Source of the DNA: CAXBCP01 sp038120765
GTDB taxonomy: Bacteria > Pseudomonadota > Alphaproteobacteria > MPNO01 > UBA830
Length of the DNA stretch: 22,408 bases
Assembly (NCBI GenBank): GCA_038120765.1
Contig: JAYOMI010000058.1
Location: 1-22,408, forward strand
Direction of reading: 5' to 3'
The position numbers and the translations under genes were made by a program. The notes beneath the pieces are model-generated. The model worked only from the letters and a program-made list of their open reading frames with translations. It ran no database searches and was not told where the DNA came from. Positions within the stretch are counted from its first letter, which is position 1; each line of letters begins with the position of its first letter. Shown here piece by piece: positions 15,561 to 22,174 of the stretch.

Positions 15561-17023
15561 ACGGTCGCTGGCTCCTGAAGGGCGGCGTCTGTGTCCCGGA
15601 CGGGCAACGCCGCGAGTGAATTGGGATGGGCGGAGAGAATTCGAACGTCAACGGTTCGACCGAAAGCAGCCGCTGCGTCTGCCGCAGAACCAAAATCGAC
15701 ATGTACCGAATGCATCCACGGGCTGCGTCCGGCACGCTGAGAATCGCTTCGTCCGGGCCGGTCTAACAGGAGAGGAATCGTCGTTCCGACAAAGGTCTGG
15801 TTGCACGATATCTGCTGCTCGTTCAACAGCGCCTGCAGACGGGACAGTCTCTCCGATTTAACTTCTTCGGAGACCGCGTCGTCCATCGCCGCCGCCGGCG
15901 TCCCCGGGCGCGGACTGTATTTGAAAGAATAGGCCTGCGCATATCCGACGGCGCGGATGAGGTCCATCGTCGCCTCGAAATCGGCGTCGGTTTCACCCGG
16001 ATGGCCGACGATAAAATCGGACGAAAGCGCTATATCGGACCGCGCGGCGCGGAGTGAATCGATAATTCGCAGATAATCCGCGGCCGTATGCTGACGGTTC
16101 ATCGCCGCGAGCATGGAATCCGAACCCGACTGCACCGGAAGATGCAGATACGGCATCAGCGCATCGATCCTGCCGTGGGCTTCGATCAGGTCGGGAGTCA
16201 TGTCGCGCGGATGCGACGTGGTATACCGGATCCGCTCAAGACCCTCTATTGCGGCAAGCTCTGCGGCCAGTGCCGCCAGCCGCCATTCGCCGCCCGACGG
16301 GGATCGCCCGTGATAGGCATTCACATTCTGTCCGAGGAGGGTTATTTCGCGCGCACCGCCCTCCACAAGCTGGCGGGCTTCGGCGATCACATCGGCTGCG
16401 GGCCGCGAATATTCGGCGCCGCGGGTGTAGGGCACCACGCAAAAAGCGCAGAACCGGTCGCACCCTTCCTGGATGGTCAGAAATGCGGAAGCCCCCTGCG
16501 AGGCCGCCTCGGGCAGGAAATCGAACTTGGGTTCGACTGGAAACTCGGTGTCGATGATGCCGCGCCCCGCGCCCGTGCGACTGGACATTTCACGGGTCGC
16601 GCGGGCGACCATCTCAGGCAGGCGGTGATAGGTCTGCGGCCCGAAAACCAGATCCACATAGGGCGCGCGGCGGACCATTTCCGCCCCCTCCGCCTGGGCG
16701 ACACAGCCGGCAACGCCAATCATCATCGGCGTTCTGCCCGCTGCGCGATCCTGCTTCAGCGCGCGCAGACGACCGAGCTCGGAATACACTTTCTCGGCTG
16801 CTTTTTCACGAATATGGCATGTATTCAGAATGACCAGATCCGCATCTTCGGGGGCGTCGACATGACTGTATCCGAGCGGCGCGAGCACGTCCGACATGCG
16901 CGCGGCATCGTACACATTCATCTGGCAACCATAGTTCTTGATATGAAGCGTTTTCGCCAAGGAGGCTTTCCCGGATCGGTTGTCAGAGCTGTCTGTCGGA
17001 ACGTCTGTTGCCCACGCGCTCAT
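15557..17023 (-). CDS. miaB: tRNA-2-methylthio-N6-dimethylallyladenosine synthase
   Basis: Radical-SAM methylthiotransferase that modifies i6A-37 of tRNAs reading UNN codons. From ATG 17023 it is 488 aa. Earlier in-frame ATGs at 17032 and 17062 exist, and a TTG nearer the conserved KTLHIKNYGCQMNVYD is possible. The N-terminal UPF0004 domain has the three auxiliary-cluster cysteines C33, C69 and C107. The radical SAM CxxxCxxC is C188, C192 and C195 in EGCDRFCAFCVVPYTRG. A C-terminal TRAM domain follows from about residue 390. The stop overlaps the phoH start. A promoter-like TTGACA lies 94 bp upstream. Confidence 0.95.
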   Translation of the reverse strand: MSAWATDVPTDSSDNRSGKASLAKTLHIKNYGCQMNVYDAARMSDVLAPLGYSHVDAPEDADLVILNTCHIREKAAEKVYSELGRLRALKQDRAAGRTPMMIGVAGCVAQAEGAEMVRRAPYVDLVFGPQTYHRLPEMVARATREMSSRTGAGRGIIDTEFPVEPKFDFLPEAASQGASAFLTIQEGCDRFCAFCVVPYTRGAEYSRPAADVIAEARQLVEGGAREITLLGQNVNAYHGRSPSGGEWRLAALAAELAAIEGLERIRYTTSHPRDMTPDLIEAHGRIDALMPYLHLPVQSGSDSMLAAMNRQHTAADYLRIIDSLRAARSDIALSSDFIVGHPGETDADFEATMDLIRAVGYAQAYSFKYSPRPGTPAAAMDDAVSEEVKSERLSRLQALLNEQQISCNQTFVGTTIPLLLDRPGRSDSQRAGRSPWMHSVHVDFGSAADAAAAFGRTVDVRILSAHPNSLAALPVRDTDAALQEPATV

Positions 17024-17094
17024 CACCGTCGGCATCGGTACCCTGAACGGCCGCCAGCGCACCGCGCATTTTTCCGCTATCGCTCAATTTTCGC

Positions 17095-17122
17095 AAACTA
17101 CCATCGGGGGTCAAACTGTCAA
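17095..17122 (-). promoter_or_regulatory. miaB: Probable promoter of the miaB-phoH-ybeY-corC-lnt unit
   Basis: A consensus TTGACA (17122-17117) is followed, after 16 nt, by TAGTTT (17100-17095) on the minus strand. It lies in the 143-bp interval between olsA and miaB and would start transcription near 17088, about 65 nt before the miaB ATG. The -35 is perfect; the -10 is weak, as is usual for alphaproteobacterial promoters. Confidence 0.5.
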
Positions 17123-17166
17123 CCGATCTATAGGCCGCGAGAGAACGGCGCGAATATCCCTGCCGG

Positions 17167-17973
17167 TCACGAAGCTTCCAATTTTTTCAGACCATCGAGC
17201 CGGCCTGCATTTGCGATGGACACACCGCTCGCGACCACCTGAAAACAGTGGTCGGCAAGGCCCTTTCGCGTCTCGTATTCCCGGATCGTGACGGGCTCGT
17301 GAAAGACCACATCGACCGTTGCATGGCCGAGCCCTGCCACTTCCCAGAAATGGGGTGCCAGGGTCATGTCGCCATACCAGGCGAAATACGGTCGCAGCGC
17401 CCGCCCCACGGGCATGCCGTCGAGGCGCGTATAGGCGATTGACACCGGCTGCACCCGCAACGGCTCACCGTTCGGTTCGATCTGGGCAACGCTGAACAGG
17501 GCGCTTTTGAACGGCAGAACAGCGTTCCCGTCAGAGCTTGTCCCTTCGGGGAAAAGGATCAGACTGTCGCCTTCTTCCAGACGCCGGACCATCTCATCGC
17601 GCTGCGCTGTCGCCTTTGCCGGCCGACGATCGACAAAAATCGTGCGCTGCAATCTGGCAAGGCTTCCGAACAAGGGCCAACCGGCGACTTCGGCCTTCGC
17701 GACGAAGGATGCCGGCAGCAGGGCGCCGAGAATGGAGATATCCGAGTAGGATGTGTGATTGCAGGCAAACAGGACCGGTCCCTTGTCCACCATCTCGCCA
17801 TACGTGCGGATCTGGAAGCCGAGAATCCGGACGCAGAGCCCATGATAGAAAAGCGGCAGCCGGATCGAAAGTCTCCGATTGAACCGGACGGCAAAAGCCT
17901 GAACGGGCAGAAGTGCGGCCGTTACGGCGAGATAGGCGACGATCCGGACAAAGGCTCGCAGCGGCGATCCCAT
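17167..17973 (-). CDS. olsA: PlsC-family 1-acyl-glycerol-3-phosphate / lyso-ornithine-lipid acyltransferase (OlsA-like)
   Basis: Membrane-associated O-acyltransferase. It is 268 aa, with an N-terminal hydrophobic segment (IVAYLAVTAALLPVQAFAV, about 11-29). The acyltransferase motif I NHTSYSD has H73 and D78 (HX4D). Motif III FPEGTSSDG has E143-G144-T145, with the intervening FVDRR. The start is 3 bp after the olsB-like stop, a tight operon. PlsC proteins next to OlsB homologues acylate lyso-ornithine lipid, and some also act on lysophosphatidic acid. The assignment as OlsA therefore rests on context. General acyltransferase identity is firm. Confidence 0.85.
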   Translation of the reverse strand: MGSPLRAFVRIVAYLAVTAALLPVQAFAVRFNRRLSIRLPLFYHGLCVRILGFQIRTYGEMVDKGPVLFACNHTSYSDISILGALLPASFVAKAEVAGWPLFGSLARLQRTIFVDRRPAKATAQRDEMVRRLEEGDSLILFPEGTSSDGNAVLPFKSALFSVAQIEPNGEPLRVQPVSIAYTRLDGMPVGRALRPYFAWYGDMTLAPHFWEVAGLGHATVDVVFHEPVTIREYETRKGLADHCFQVVASGVSIANAGRLDGLKKLEAS

Positions 17974-17976
17974 TGA

Positions 17977-18807
17977 CTAGAGTCCCTCGTCGTCGCCGTC
18001 TCGCCGGCTCTTGCGGTCGTAGTGTTTCATGTATTTTTCCGTCACCAGATCCGTCTTCACGATGATGCTGACATCCGTGGTGTTGAACTGGTGATCAACC
18101 ACCGCCCCATCCCCGACAAAGCCGCCGAGACGGAGATAGCCCTTTATCAGCGGCGGCAGTTCCGCGAGCGCCTGGCGCTGGTCAATCTGATCTTCCGGCA
18201 GGAGCCGCATGTCGACATAGCGCTCTTCGAGAGCGACCGGGCGAAGCGCCGGGGGCGCAAGGTGGTAATGATAAAGATAGGACAGGGGCAGGGCGAGGGT
18301 CTTCGGGTCCGTGCCGGGCATGCTCGCACAGCCGAACATGATGGCGATATCATAGTGAAAGATGTATGCGGCAATGCTCTGCCAGAGCAGCTGCATCGTC
18401 GGGCGGTTCCGGTATTCCTCCTCGACGCAGGAACGCCCGAGCTCAAGCGTGGGACCCTGCCCGGTGACAATCCGCCCGATTTCATATTCATCTGCGGTGT
18501 AGAACCCGCCATTCTTCTCAGCGACCGTGCTGCGCAACAGCCGGTACGTGCCGACGACACCACCGGGCAGATCGGCACGCTTGGTATCGATCACCAGAAG
18601 ATGGTCGCAAATCTCGTCGAAACGGTCGAAGTCACGTCGCGCCGCCTTCACCGCAGGTGACGGGATCGCAGACATCTCGTCATAGAAAACCCGATAGCGC
18701 AGGGATTGCGCCGCCTCTATCTCCTCGGCGGTGTTCGCCAGGCGGGCGACAAGATTGCCGACATGTATCGGCTCAAACGCGTCAAACGGAACCTCCGCGC
18801 CATCCAT
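17977..18807 (-). CDS. olsB: GNAT-like acyltransferase, probable L-ornithine N-alpha-acyltransferase (OlsB)
   Basis: Likely transfers a 3-hydroxyacyl group from acyl carrier protein to ornithine, the first step in ornithine-lipid synthesis. From ATG 18807 it is 276 aa. An in-frame ATG at 18864 would overlap the end of fur by 23 bp. Family-like segments are AAQSLRYRVFYDEM near the N-terminus, GTYRLLR, YEIGRIV, LELGRSCVEEEYRNRPTMQLLW (acyl-donor site region), FGCASMPGTDP, and the late LPPLIKGYLRLGGFVGDGAVVD. Such proteins are often mislabelled hemolysins. The olsA-like gene follows after 3 bp, supporting the role. Which amino acid is acylated cannot be read from the sequence. Confidence 0.85.
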   Translation of the reverse strand: MDGAEVPFDAFEPIHVGNLVARLANTAEEIEAAQSLRYRVFYDEMSAIPSPAVKAARRDFDRFDEICDHLLVIDTKRADLPGGVVGTYRLLRSTVAEKNGGFYTADEYEIGRIVTGQGPTLELGRSCVEEEYRNRPTMQLLWQSIAAYIFHYDIAIMFGCASMPGTDPKTLALPLSYLYHYHLAPPALRPVALEERYVDMRLLPEDQIDQRQALAELPPLIKGYLRLGGFVGDGAVVDHQFNTTDVSIIVKTDLVTEKYMKHYDRKSRRDGDDEGL

Positions 18808-18841
18808 CAGTTGTTTGCCTTGGGACCGCCTGACGGCGCCC

Positions 18842-19276
18842 TCACTTTTCGACCTCGTCGTCATCGCCGATCGGCACGCAATATAATTCGAGCCGTTCGC
18901 CGACGATCTTGAAACCGAGGTCCGCCGCAATCCTGCGTTTCAGCGCTTCGAGCGATTCGTCCTCGAACTCGACGACCTCACCGGTGCGGACATTTATAAT
19001 GTGATGGTGATGTCCATCGCCGTCTTCCGCGGTTTCAAACCGCGCACGTCCGTCCCGAAAATCATGCCGTTCCAGAATCTGCGCTTCTTCGAACAGGCGT
19101 ACCGTCCGGTAAACCGTTGCGAGACTTATTCTGTCATCGATGGAGGCCGCACGTTTGTGAAGCTGCTCCGCGTCGGGATGATCCTCCGCAGCAGACAGCA
19201 CCTGCGCGATGACCCGCCGCTGGCCGGTCATCTTGAGGCCTTTGTCTTTGCAAAGCTGTTCTATTCGTGAGGGCAT
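18842..19276 (-). CDS. fur: Fur-family metal-responsive regulator
   Basis: DNA-binding metal sensor. It is 144 aa from ATG 19276 (MPSRIEQLCKDKGLKMTGQR). The frame extends 16 codons further upstream, but that part overlies the promoter. The winged helix is at about 15-80 (TGQRRVIAQVLSAAEDHPDA; SLATVYRTVRLFEEAQIL). The dimerisation domain begins with HDFRDGRARFETAEDGDGHH and its His cluster HHHH, a typical metal ligand region. No C-terminal CxxC pair is present, so the structural zinc site of the E. coli type is lacking. In alphaproteobacteria this group includes Fur and Mur (manganese). Fe versus Mn specificity cannot be decided here. Confidence 0.93.
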   Translation of the reverse strand: MPSRIEQLCKDKGLKMTGQRRVIAQVLSAAEDHPDAEQLHKRAASIDDRISLATVYRTVRLFEEAQILERHDFRDGRARFETAEDGDGHHHHIINVRTGEVVEFEDESLEALKRRIAADLGFKIVGERLELYCVPIGDDDEVEK

Positions 19277-19295
19277 TGACGTTTCCACGCCTCTG

Positions 19296-19324
19296 AAATT
19301 AGGCAATGGGAACAGTATAGTCAA
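19296..19324 (-). promoter_or_regulatory. fur: fur promoter
   Basis: TTGACT (19324-19319), a 17-nt spacer and TAATTT (19301-19296) lie on the minus strand 19 bp upstream of the fur ATG at 19276. Both boxes and the spacing fit sigma-70. Its position supports the internal ATG as the true start, since the longer open frame would run through the promoter. Confidence 0.6.
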
Positions 19325-19369
19325 AAAATTGCGGTCAGAACATGGCTTCGGATAAATACAGGGAATCGG

Positions 19370-19780
19370 CTATTCGCCGCCCCGGCGTTTGCCAAGCCCG
19401 ATCTTTTGCGCGAGGGAACTGCGTTGTTTCGCATAGTTCGGCGCGACCATCGGATAGTCTGCCGGCAATCCCCACTTTTCGCGATATTCTTCCGGAGACA
19501 TGCCATAGGCAGTGGACAGATGCCGTTTCAGCATCTTGAGTTTCCGGCCATCTTCCAGACAGATGATATAGTCCGGCGTTACCGAGCGGCGAACAGAGAC
19601 GGCGGGCTGCGGTTTTTCGGCCATCGTCTCACCACCGAGACCCGCGAGGGACTCATGAACCGTCTTGATTAGGGTGGGCAGATCGCTTATCGCGACGCTG
19701 TTGTTTTGAACATGGGATGCGACTATATCCGCTGTCCAAGCAATGATGTCGTTGCCATCAGAAGAAGAATTCTCACTCAT
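19370..19780 (-). CDS. mucR: MucR/Ros-family transcriptional regulator
   Basis: Small DNA-binding protein of the MucR/Ros group, which acts as a global repressor at AT-rich sites in alphaproteobacteria. It is 136 aa. The N-terminal half is the oligomerisation region (IVASHVQNNSVAISDLPTLI). The C-terminal domain runs SVTPDYIICLEDGRKLKMLK, then RHLSTAYGMSPEEYREKWGL and PADYPMVAPNYAKQRSSLAQ. Of the four zinc-finger positions only C74 and H87 are retained; the second Cys is D77 and the second His is replaced around A91/Y92. A good promoter lies at 19813-19841. It is divergent from the TusA-like gene across an AT-rich 82-bp spacer. Confidence 0.93.
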   Translation of the reverse strand: MSENSSSDGNDIIAWTADIVASHVQNNSVAISDLPTLIKTVHESLAGLGGETMAEKPQPAVSVRRSVTPDYIICLEDGRKLKMLKRHLSTAYGMSPEEYREKWGLPADYPMVAPNYAKQRSSLAQKIGLGKRRGGE

Positions 19781-19812
19781 TCGTCGCGCCTTTGATCAGT
19801 AGAAACGGCGAC

Positions 19813-19841
19813 TTTATAAGATTGAATCTACAGTTTCGCAA
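19813..19841 (-). promoter_or_regulatory. mucR: mucR promoter
   Basis: TTGCGA (19841-19836), a 17-nt spacer and TATAAA (19818-19813) sit on the minus strand, about 33 bp before the mucR ATG at 19780. The surrounding 82-bp spacer is rich in T-runs and TA steps, the kind of DNA MucR proteins bind, so autoregulation is plausible but unproved. Confidence 0.6.
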
Positions 19842-19862
19842 TGTTTTTTTAATACTTGATAG

Positions 19863-20114
19863 ATGAATAGAAAAAACAAGTCGGCTGACTATTTTATCGA
19901 CATCACGCAAGAAGTGTGTCCGATGACGTTCGTTAAAACTCGGCTGCAGATAGAAAATATGAATTCAGGAGAAATGCTGGTAATCCGCCTTCTCGGCGAC
20001 GAACCGTTGAAAAACGTTCCCGATTCTCTGACGGAACTCGGTCATCGGGTTATCAGAATAGAGCGCGAACGCCAAGACGCCGATCTATATACGCTGATAA
20101 TAGAAAAAAAGTAG
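19863..20114 (+). CDS. TusA/SirA-family sulfur-carrier-like protein
   Basis: It is 83 aa. The family core is present: the Cys-Pro motif in EVCPMTFVKTRLQIENMNSG (the Cys is the sulfur-carrying residue of TusA), a GEMLVIRLLGDEPLKNVPDS strand-turn and a final beta segment (DADLYTLIIEKK). In E. coli TusA relays sulfur for tRNA 2-thiouridine; other family members serve other sulfur or redox pathways. With no tus or dsr partner nearby, the specific role is unknown. No Shine-Dalgarno precedes the ATG. It is the only plus-strand gene in a long minus-strand run and is visibly richer in A and T than its neighbours. Confidence 0.85.
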   Translation: MNRKNKSADYFIDITQEVCPMTFVKTRLQIENMNSGEMLVIRLLGDEPLKNVPDSLTELGHRVIRIERERQDADLYTLIIEKK

Positions 20115-20164
20115 TCGCGGACACTTGTTACAGGAAAAATCCCGCCGGCCGCCATTGACACGGC

Positions 20165-20650
20165 TCATCCGGGGGCTTGCATAGCCTGTATCTCAAGCTG
20201 GCAGGACATCGTCAGCGCGGCGGCGGTCGTGCCATCCTTGCGGGTATAGTAATCCGGCCTTCTTCCAACCGGCTCCAGTCCCCGCCCGGAATAAAGACGG
20301 CGGGCGATGTCGTTATCTTCCGCGACTTCCAGAAAGAGCTTCGTTGCGCCACCCGCAGAAGCGTATTCGATGGCGCCATCGAGCAGAAAACCGCCAAGGC
20401 CGTCGCCCCGCAGTTCCGGTGAAACGGCAAGTGACAATACTTCGCATTCGTCGGCGGCGTGGCGCAGCAAGGTAAAGCCCGCCACGGTCCGTTTGCGTTC
20501 ATGTCGCGCGACAATGCCATGCGCCCCGGGCATCGCCAGGATGCGCCGTATCATCGCCCCGGTCCAGGCATCGTCGAAGGACAACGCATGAATGCGTGCC
20601 ATCTTGCCTATGTCCGGCTCCTCGACCAGGGACAGTTCATAGCCCGTCAT
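20165..20650 (-). CDS. rimI: [Ribosomal protein bS18]-alanine N-acetyltransferase RimI
   Basis: GNAT enzyme that acetylates the N-terminal alanine of ribosomal protein S18 using acetyl-CoA. It is 161 aa. It opens MTGYELSLVEEPDIGKMARI. The acetyl-CoA-binding motif A region is CEVLSLAVSPELRGDGLGGF, and motif B includes LFLEVAEDNDIARRLYSGRG followed by RRPDYYTRKDG with the catalytic tyrosine region. The ATG overlaps the tsaB stop by 4 bp, as in the widespread tsaB-rimI pair, which supports RimI over a generic GNAT. Confidence 0.92.
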   Translation of the reverse strand: MTGYELSLVEEPDIGKMARIHALSFDDAWTGAMIRRILAMPGAHGIVARHERKRTVAGFTLLRHAADECEVLSLAVSPELRGDGLGGFLLDGAIEYASAGGATKLFLEVAEDNDIARRLYSGRGLEPVGRRPDYYTRKDGTTAAALTMSCQLEIQAMQAPG

Positions 20651-21345
20651 TGCTTCAGACGTCCTCCGTTCACGGGGATTTTTGCTTCCGGTACCCTGAG
20701 ATATAAGGGAGAGAGCGTATCCGGCGCCACCCCCTGTTTTTCGAAAATTGTCCGGGCTAGTGCGGCCACGTCAACCGGATGGGGGTTGCTGGACCCCGGA
20801 TCGCGCCGCAGAAGACCCGGATCCCCGTCATAGGACGACAGCAATCTGTCGACCGCATTGCCCGCCAGAACAGGTTGCATCGATCCAATCAGCAGAAACA
20901 GATCTTGCGCCGTCATGACTTCGGGCGCGCCGTGCGGCGCGCCGTCGGAACCGAATATCTGGGCGAAGAAATCTGCGCGCCGCGTCTCCAGCACGCAGAG
21001 GACGGGATGGGGCGATGCCGCACCGCCGCCGACGACGCCACGTGCAACGGCCTGCAGGGAAGACACCCCGATCGCCGTCGCCCCCGACGCAATCGCGAAC
21101 CCGCGCGCGGCCGCAATGCCGGTCCTGACGCCGGTGAAGGAGCCGGGGCCGCGCGTCACGCCGATCAGGTCGACATTCGTCAGCGCAATCCCTGCCGTCC
21201 CTGCCAGTTCCTGCACCATGGGCACCAGGGCTTCGGCGTGGCCGCGGCTCATCGCCGCCTGGCGCACACCGAGTATGTCACCATCCTCGACAAGAGCCGC
21301 AGCGCAGATATCGGCGCTGGTCTCCAGCGCCAGAATCAGGGTCAT
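20647..21345 (-). CDS. tsaB: tRNA threonylcarbamoyladenosine biosynthesis protein TsaB
   Basis: Partner of TsaD in forming t6A at position 37 of ANN-decoding tRNAs. It is 232 aa from ATG 21345 (MTLILALETSADICAAALVE). The frame extends 39 codons upstream but only into the divergent promoter region and non-conserved sequence. The ASKHA-fold motifs are LALETS, the conserved AMSRGHAEALVPMVQELAGT, and VTRGPGSFTGVRTGIAAARG, followed by a C-terminal Pro/Val-rich part ending YLRVPEAKIPVNGGRLKQ. rimI follows with a 4-bp overlap. The start codon lies in an 11-bp tandem duplication that also creates a four-codon upstream ORF. Confidence 0.93.
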   Translation of the reverse strand: MTLILALETSADICAAALVEDGDILGVRQAAMSRGHAEALVPMVQELAGTAGIALTNVDLIGVTRGPGSFTGVRTGIAAARGFAIASGATAIGVSSLQAVARGVVGGGAASPHPVLCVLETRRADFFAQIFGSDGAPHGAPEVMTAQDLFLLIGSMQPVLAGNAVDRLLSSYDGDPGLLRRDPGSSNPHPVDVAALARTIFEKQGVAPDTLSPLYLRVPEAKIPVNGGRLKQ

Positions 21346-21356
21346 ATCAGGGTCAT
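21335..21356. repeat. 11-bp tandem duplication spanning the tsaB start codon
   Basis: ATCAGGGTCAT is present twice in direct succession (21335-21345 and 21346-21356). On the minus strand each copy begins ATGACCCTGAT. The upstream copy opens a mini-ORF Met-Thr-Leu-Ile-stop whose TGA overlaps the tsaB ATG in an ATGA arrangement. Confidence 0.85.
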
Positions 21357-21455
21357 GGCACGAAACTGCCTGTCTTATGATTCGATCCAGCCATGATAGC
21401 TTTATGATCCGTCTCTGGCACGAGAAACAGCGGGCGCAACCCGCAGGAGCAAAAC

Positions 21456-22049
21456 ATGGCACTGATCGATATCCGCAATCCGGACTTCGATGTCGAGATC
21501 AAGATCGCCTATGCGACCGCCAACAACTTCACCGGGGTGCCGGTTTATGCGCGGCCCGGCTGTTATCTGCATGAGGACGCGGCAACCGCCCTGTCGGAAG
21601 CCATCCGGCTGGCCAGCGTCCTGGATCTCCGGTTTCGCATTTTCGATGCGCTCCGCCCCAGCGAAGCCCAGTGGACCCTGTGGAATCATACGCCTGACCC
21701 GGAGTTCCTCGCAGACCCCAATCGCGGCTCGCCGCATTCGCGCGGCGTCGCCATCGACCTGACGTTGATCGATGATCGCGGCAACGACCTCGACATGGGG
21801 ACCGGCTTCGACGCTTTCACCCCGCTTTCGCATCATGGCAATCCCGGCGTCAGCGCCGAGGCGCAACGGAACCGTCACCTGCTGATGGGCATCATGACGA
21901 CCGCGGGCTGGGATTTTTACCGCAATGAATGGTGGCACTATCAGTTGTTCAATGCGCGTGACTACGATCTGGTGCAGGATGCCGATCTTCCCGAACCGAT
22001 GATGCCGCCCTGCGCCCTGAACGGCCCGCCCGGCAATCCCGTCTCATAA
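21456..22049 (+). CDS. D-alanyl-D-alanine dipeptidase (VanX/DdpX family, peptidase M15D)
   Basis: Zinc dipeptidase that hydrolyses D-Ala-D-Ala. It is 197 aa. All key positions are visible: R67 in FDALRPSEAQ (transition-state arginine), zinc ligands H94 and D101 in SPHSRGVAIDLTL, catalytic E158 and zinc ligand H161 in NEWWHYQLF. GTGFDAFTPLSHH between them is also typical. AGGAGC lies 6 nt before the ATG. No signal peptide is evident, so it appears cytosolic, suggesting recovery of D-Ala from cell-wall turnover. No vanH, vanA or vanRS partner is present, so I do not infer glycopeptide resistance. It is divergent from tsaB and is followed by a deacetylase-like gene. Confidence 0.93.
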   Translation: MALIDIRNPDFDVEIKIAYATANNFTGVPVYARPGCYLHEDAATALSEAIRLASVLDLRFRIFDALRPSEAQWTLWNHTPDPEFLADPNRGSPHSRGVAIDLTLIDDRGNDLDMGTGFDAFTPLSHHGNPGVSAEAQRNRHLLMGIMTTAGWDFYRNEWWHYQLFNARDYDLVQDADLPEPMMPPCALNGPPGNPVS

Positions 22050-22144
22050 CCACAGATGCCACAGGCAACGGGCCGCAGACTGCAATATGACGGCTGTTTT
22101 ATCCGTAAATCTTTTGATAACAGGCTTGTGAACAGAATTATTGA

Positions 22145-22158
22145 CGCACTACAGTGCG
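22145..22158. promoter_or_regulatory. Short inverted repeat upstream of the deacetylase-like gene
   Basis: CGCACT-AC-AGTGCG has perfect 6-bp arms around a 2-bp centre, 17 bp before the ATG at 22175. It lies among possible sigma-70 elements: TTGTGA, an 18-nt spacer and TACAGT, the last falling within the repeat. An operator is possible; evidence is weak. Confidence 0.3.
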
Positions 22159-22174
22159 AATTCTGGGTGGGTTT

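Noticed and set aside
16088..17242. 384-codon plus-strand frame opposite miaB
   Set aside because: Antisense shadow of MiaB, whose Fe-S cysteines and TRAM domain are clear on the minus strand.
18808..18930. Longer N-terminus for the OlsB-like protein
   Set aside because: The upstream open frame lies largely over the 3' end of fur, and its residues do not look like the family. The ATG at 18864 remains possible, but 18807 has an AAGG at a workable distance.
20115..20164. Bidirectional terminator between the convergent tusA-like and rimI genes
   Set aside because: ATTTTT follows a GC-rich stretch on the minus strand, but I could not find a convincing stem of 5 bp or more with a short loop.
21456..22049. 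Glycopeptide-resistance vanX
   Set aside because: The enzyme is VanX-like, but no vanH, vanA, vanR or vanS lies beside it, and Gram-negative chromosomal DdpX-type homologues are common.
22050..22140. Rho-independent terminator after the dipeptidase gene
   Set aside because: The best pairing (GCCG with CGGC around a 15-nt loop, then TGTTTT) is too weak to support.
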